Both the position numbers and the translations under genes were made by a program. Shown piece after piece: positions 42,946 through 46,364 of a stretch of DNA of 46,364 bases. Position 1 is the first letter of the stretch. Each line of letters begins with the position of its first letter. The DNA is taken from assembly GCA_902617715.1 (NCBI GenBank), contig CACMXS010000011.1, positions 1 to 46,364 of the forward strand, read 5' to 3'. The stretch comes from an uncultured Pelagibacteraceae bacterium (GTDB lineage Bacteria > Pseudomonadota > Alphaproteobacteria > Pelagibacterales > Pelagibacteraceae). Under the pieces are notes generated by a model. It did no database searches, was not told where the DNA came from, and worked only from the letters and a program-made list of their open reading frames with translations.

Positions 42946-43852
42946 TTATGACTACATCTTTCTTTATTTTATTTAGAAATAAATTTGAAAATTGATTTAG
43001 TTGCTCATTGGTTTTAATTTTAATAATTTGTTCTAATTCTTTTTCGAGATCAATCTCTTTTTTTGTTTCTCTAATATCATTTTTTTTTAAGATTAAAAAA
43101 CCTCCAGGTATTGTAATAGGATTCGTATGCTCATTAATTTCTAAATTGTTAATTTTCATTAAAATTTCTGAATTAATTGAGCTTTCTTTAACCCATCCCA
43201 ACTCGCCTCCAGTTGTTGATGTTTCAGAAACGCTATATATTAATGCAGAATTATTAAAACCATCATCAATAATAGCTTTCTTTATCAATCCAAATTTTTG
43301 ATCTAAATTTTCATTTTTTTCCAAGTTAAATACTATTTCAGATAGAAAATATTCATTTTGTTTATTATTAGATAAAATATCTTTTTTTATTTGCTCTATA
43401 TCTATTTTTATATTCTGTGAATACCTGTCGTAAATAAATTGATTCCAAACTGATGATATTGAAATTTTTTTTCTTAATGTTTTGAGATCAACATTAAATT
43501 GATTTAAATGATCGATCAATTGATCATAATCATTAACCCCAACACTTGCATAGCTTGAAATTGCAATTCTTTTAAAATCTTCATCATTCAACTTAATTTT
43601 TTCTATAATTGCGGATAATGCAATAAATTTAATCTTATCTTTTATTAATGAATTTTTTGCTATTTGAAATTTTTTATTTTTATCTACGTTTTGAAAATTA
43701 CTATTTATAGAATTAAGATATCTTATTTCATTTAAGATATCTAATGAAGTAATTATCTCATTTTCAACTTTAAAAAGTATCTTATTTTCATTTGACAAAA
43801 CTAAATTATTAAAAAAAAATATAAAAAAAAATAATATTATTTTAAGTTTCAT
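42935..43852 (-). CDS. surA: SurA-like periplasmic peptidyl-prolyl isomerase/chaperone
   Basis: 305 aa. A signal peptide (KIILFFFIFFFNNLVLS) precedes a SurA N-terminal domain with the typical VENEIITSLDILNEIRYL. A single parvulin-like region covers roughly 165-265, with EYFLSEIVFNL, then GGELGWVKESSI and GGFLILKKNDIRE. SurA helps outer-membrane proteins such as LptD fold. The protein is shorter than the E. coli one (about 430 aa) and has one isomerase domain instead of two. It lies between lptD and pdxA, as is common in alphaproteobacteria. Confidence 0.87.
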   Translation of the reverse strand: MKLKIILFFFIFFFNNLVLSNENKILFKVENEIITSLDILNEIRYLNSINSNFQNVDKNKKFQIAKNSLIKDKIKFIALSAIIEKIKLNDEDFKRIAISSYASVGVNDYDQLIDHLNQFNVDLKTLRKKISISSVWNQFIYDRYSQNIKIDIEQIKKDILSNNKQNEYFLSEIVFNLEKNENLDQKFGLIKKAIIDDGFNNSALIYSVSETSTTGGELGWVKESSINSEILMKINNLEINEHTNPITIPGGFLILKKNDIRETKKEIDLEKELEQIIKIKTNEQLNQFSNLFLNKIKKDVVINEL

Positions 43853-43864
43853 ACGTTTTTTTCA

Positions 43865-45748
43865 CTACTGATCTACTTTTTGTTCAAAGCTTGTTAACGG
43901 GCTCAATGTGATTGTAAATCGAATGTTTTCCGAAGGTTTAAGGTCTCTATCTTCATAATAAGTTTTGTTATATTTGATTCCAGCAACCAAACAATCATTT
44001 TTATATTCATAAATTAAATTGTAATATTCTGTTAAATTAATTTTTCTATTTCTTCTTGTATTAAAAGACAAATAATTTTGTTCATCAAATTCATAAGTAG
44101 TTGTATTCTCTAATGTGTTAGTATCCCCAACAATCCCATCTTCTTCTATAAAATTGAAAGTAGTTTTGAAATTTTTATAGTTTAATGAAGTGTTAATTGA
44201 GTTATAGACAAAATCATTTAAGTTATTATCGATAATGAAATCATAGGATATAGAACCAATATCAAAAAAATTATTTGATAGTGTCCCAAAAAAATTAGTA
44301 TTTCTGTTGTTTATTCCACTTGATACAGGAATAAAGTCCTCATTTTTATCTCTATAAATTGTTGCGATTTTTGCCTCGAAATATTTATTTATATCAGATA
44401 GTTTTGTTTTTTTATATTCAAGACCTAAAGTTAAAGATTTACCCTCCTCAAAGGAATCATCTAATGCTAATCTATTTATGTCAAAAATCCCATCAACATT
44501 TACCGATCTATCACTTGATGTGTGATTTTTCATATCACCTGGGTTAAATCGAATGGAAGCTTTTGGTGTTAAATAATTCATGCTTGAATTACTTTGATTT
44601 ACTAGTGGAAGACTAGTATTTAATTCAAGTATACTCATTAATTCCATTTGTGGACTTGACTTATATTTATCATCATTTTTTGCAACTGTATTAAGATTTT
44701 TTAAATAAAGATTATAAGCACTTTTAAAACCAAACTTTGAAATAATATCTGAACTATTAAAATCTAAATTATTACTGATTACTGTCTTAAGGTTATTAGT
44801 ATTGTTTAAATCATTACTACCGTTAGAGCTAAAATTTATAGAACCTTTTTCGTAATCTTTAAATATTTGTTTATCAAAATCATAATAAGGTAAAATGTAC
44901 TGATATCTATCTGAGCTTGAAAGAGTTAAGTTTTCAAATGATTGAAAACCAGTTGTAAAACTGAAATCATCGTGATTTAAAATTAATTTAGCCTCAGATT
45001 CAAGTAAGTTGTAATCTGTAGGTGTTACATCGCTTTTAAAAATATTTTCATCAAATATTTTTAAATATGTATCATTTGAAATTTTTTTAAGAGATAGAAA
45101 AAAATTACTATTTGTAAAACTTTCTAAGGCTAGATCAGCTTCAAAATTAGCAAATAAGTGGCTGATACTATTTTTTCTACTTGATATTGATGATTTATAA
45201 CCATCTACGTATCCAAAATCTACAATCAAAGAGGATTTTTCATTTTCTTGTCTGTATTCATTTTGTAACATTACGATATCGCTATCAAAAACGGTTGGTC
45301 TTAAGGTAAAATCTTTATTGTCTGAAATTACATTATAATAAGGCAAAGAAAAAGATGAACCTAAGATGTTAGAATTATTAAGACGAGGTTTTAATAAACC
45401 AGATTGTCTTTTTACGGATGGATCAGGATGAAAAAATTTTGGAAAGTATAAAACAGGAATATTATAAATCTTTAATAAAGCCCCCTCATATATTAATTGT
45501 TTTTTTTCTTTATCGTGTTTTATTTCTTTTGCAGTAATAACCCATGGTGGACAATCATCATTATCTTCACAACTTGTAAAAATACCTTTTTTAATTTTAG
45601 TTATTTCATTTTTACCCTCTGCCGATACACCTTTTAGCCTAGGATCATTATCTAAATTACCAAATGTATCTTTTTTTAATTTTATTTCTATATCTTTTGC
45701 TATAAAACTTTTGTTTTTTAAATCAAAAAAACCATTTCCAAAATACAA
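43865..45748 (-). CDS. lptD: LPS-assembly protein LptD, main (beta-barrel) part of a frameshifted gene
   Basis: The frame encodes the end of the jellyroll domain and the outer-membrane barrel of LptD, which inserts lipopolysaccharide into the outer leaflet. Recognisable parts are DCPPWVITAKEIKHD, IYNIPVLYFPKFFHPDPSVKRQSGLLKP and repeated amphipathic strands to the end. It has no credible start of its own: the first possible codon at 45748 is TTG, while the frame is open without a start to 45787. The N-terminal domain lies just upstream in another frame. A +1 shift in the A/T run at 45768-45787 joins them to a protein of about 805 aa. Confidence 0.88.
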   Translation of the reverse strand: MYFGNGFFDLKNKSFIAKDIEIKLKKDTFGNLDNDPRLKGVSAEGKNEITKIKKGIFTSCEDNDDCPPWVITAKEIKHDKEKKQLIYEGALLKIYNIPVLYFPKFFHPDPSVKRQSGLLKPRLNNSNILGSSFSLPYYNVISDNKDFTLRPTVFDSDIVMLQNEYRQENEKSSLIVDFGYVDGYKSSISSRKNSISHLFANFEADLALESFTNSNFFLSLKKISNDTYLKIFDENIFKSDVTPTDYNLLESEAKLILNHDDFSFTTGFQSFENLTLSSSDRYQYILPYYDFDKQIFKDYEKGSINFSSNGSNDLNNTNNLKTVISNNLDFNSSDIISKFGFKSAYNLYLKNLNTVAKNDDKYKSSPQMELMSILELNTSLPLVNQSNSSMNYLTPKASIRFNPGDMKNHTSSDRSVNVDGIFDINRLALDDSFEEGKSLTLGLEYKKTKLSDINKYFEAKIATIYRDKNEDFIPVSSGINNRNTNFFGTLSNNFFDIGSISYDFIIDNNLNDFVYNSINTSLNYKNFKTTFNFIEEDGIVGDTNTLENTTTYEFDEQNYLSFNTRRNRKINLTEYYNLIYEYKNDCLVAGIKYNKTYYEDRDLKPSENIRFTITLSPLTSFEQKVDQ

Positions 45749-45767
45749 TTTATCATTTTGTGGTAAA

Positions 45768-46286
45768 TTATAATTTAAATTTACCTTTTAAAACTTCTTT
45801 ATCAATATCAAAATTAAATTTTTCTAATTCATATAAAGTTTGATTTTCATTATCGATTATTTTTGTTTTACTATTAGATCTTAAAATTTTGTCATTTACA
45901 AAAAAAAGAGTGTCATTGGAAACAAAATCATATCTTGAATAAATTTTACTTTTAGTGAGTCCATTAGTGAAAATGATTTCATCATTTTTATCATATGTTA
46001 TTTCTTCAGAGGAAAATTTATAATTGTTAGTTTTATCCTCTATTACTACATTACCTTTGGCATTAAGAATATTTTCAGTTTTTAAGTAAACAAAATTTTC
46101 AGCATTGATTATGACTCCGTCAACTGAAGTTACCGTTCCTCCTTTAGAGCCAATTATTTTATTTCCCTCATCTAAAATTTCTATTTCTGAAACATTAAAA
46201 TTAAATTGCTCATTAGCACAAACAGTTATTGATAAGAAAAAATTTAAAAAACAAATTAAAAAAAATGATATAAATTTATTTTTCAT
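45768..46286 (-). CDS. lptD: LptD N-terminal (signal peptide and OstA/jellyroll) part of a frameshifted gene
   Basis: 172 aa: signal peptide (ISFFLICFLNFFLSITVCA) then OstA-type beta repeats (IINAENFVYLKTENILNAKGNVVI, FSSEEITYDKNDEIIFTNG). It stops at GKFKL, directly where the LptD jellyroll continues one frame away (FGNGFFDLKNKSFIAKD). Removing one A from the AAA at 45774-45776 would give an uninterrupted gene. It has the best ribosome site in this window (AAGGAG, seven bases before the ATG). A separate LptA-like protein is the alternative reading, but the continuation of fold and lack of a second start argue against it. Confidence 0.85.
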   Translation of the reverse strand: MKNKFISFFLICFLNFFLSITVCANEQFNFNVSEIEILDEGNKIIGSKGGTVTSVDGVIINAENFVYLKTENILNAKGNVVIEDKTNNYKFSSEEITYDKNDEIIFTNGLTKSKIYSRYDFVSNDTLFFVNDKILRSNSKTKIIDNENQTLYELEKFNFDIDKEVLKGKFKL

Positions 46287-46364
46287 TCAATCTCCTTATC
46301 ATTACAGAGTTTGTTAAAGTTAAAAGTATCAAAGGTATTATTATTGAACTTACTAAATTAATTT
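46276..46364 (-). CDS. lptG: C-terminal end of an LptG-type LPS export permease (partial)
   Basis: An open frame enters from the right edge and stops at 46276, encoding 28 residues: a last hydrophobic helix (LVSSIIIPLILLTLTNSV) and a basic tail (MIRRLNEK). It overlaps the lptD start by 11 bases. The lptF-lptG-lptD order is usual in alphaproteobacteria, and the helix-plus-tail end fits LptG, the inner-membrane permease of the Lpt bridge. The piece is too short for certainty from sequence alone. Confidence 0.6.
   Translation of the reverse strand, partial: INLVSSIIIPLILLTLTNSVMIRRLNEK

Overview
The window looks like a piece of a SAR11-type (Candidatus Pelagibacter-like) marine alphaproteobacterial chromosome. 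The sequence is very AT-rich, genes are separated by 0-50 nt or overlap by 1-47 nt, and K/N/I/F-rich proteins dominate. It carries a tandem glycine riboswitch ahead of gcvTHP, several EamA/DMT transporters, a compact NAD-linked formate dehydrogenase, and alphaproteobacterial gene orders (rpsF-rpsR-rplI-dnaB, fabD-fabG-acpP...gmk, lptG-lptD-surA-pdxA-rsmA). The assignment rests on gene content and style, not on a database search. I see no tRNA, rRNA, insertion sequence, prophage or CRISPR array. No stretch over 300 bases lacks a gene; the longest gap holds the riboswitch.

Layout. 1-1542: the 3' part of 5-oxoprolinase subunit C (pxpC) and an EamA transporter. 1539-6086: promoter, tandem glycine riboswitch and gcvT-gcvH-gcvP. 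6093-11072: a lipid-modification-type cluster (COG2907 flavoprotein, DUF1365, Cfa-like methyltransferase, DUF3833 lipoprotein, convergent SDR) followed by TspO. 11074-12177: a FOXRED1-like flavoprotein. 12184-19788 (minus): NifU-like scaffold, HPP membrane protein, fdhD, a NuoE/NuoF-fused FDH subunit, the FDH catalytic subunit, then selO. 19832-24991 (plus): mobA, moeA, a DMT transporter, creatinase and arginine:glycine amidinotransferase. 24994-27846: a 75-aa protein, a MOSC protein, a coiled-coil gene broken by a frameshift, and an MFS transporter. 27903-31559 (minus): gshA, gshB, DMT transporter and a PhnZ/MIOX-like HD protein. 31560-38528 (minus): cvpA-purF, an RND exporter, and rpsF-rpsR-rplI with dnaB. 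38614-41203 (plus): fabD-fabG-acpP-gmk. 41198-46364 (minus): lptG (partial), lptD (frameshifted), surA-like, pdxA, rsmA.

How the genes fit together. One-carbon and glycine metabolism is the main theme. Glycine cleavage feeds methylene-THF and eventually formate; the molybdenum FDH oxidises formate to NADH; FdhD, MobA, MoeA and possibly MOSC and the NifU-like protein serve its cofactors. Creatinase (creatine to sarcosine and urea) and an amidinotransferase adjoin this block and could supply or recycle glycine/sarcosine. Thiol metabolism (gshA-gshB) and 5-oxoproline turnover (pxpC) each sit next to a DMT transporter. The right half is housekeeping: translation, replication, fatty acid synthesis and outer-membrane LPS assembly.

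The most interesting points are the riboswitch whose last P1 helix contains the gcvT ribosome site and ends at the start codon, the DMT-creatinase-amidinotransferase cassette with altered acceptor-pocket residues, the regulator-less lipid-modification cluster, and two +1-type frameshifts in A/T-rich runs (lptD and a coiled-coil gene).
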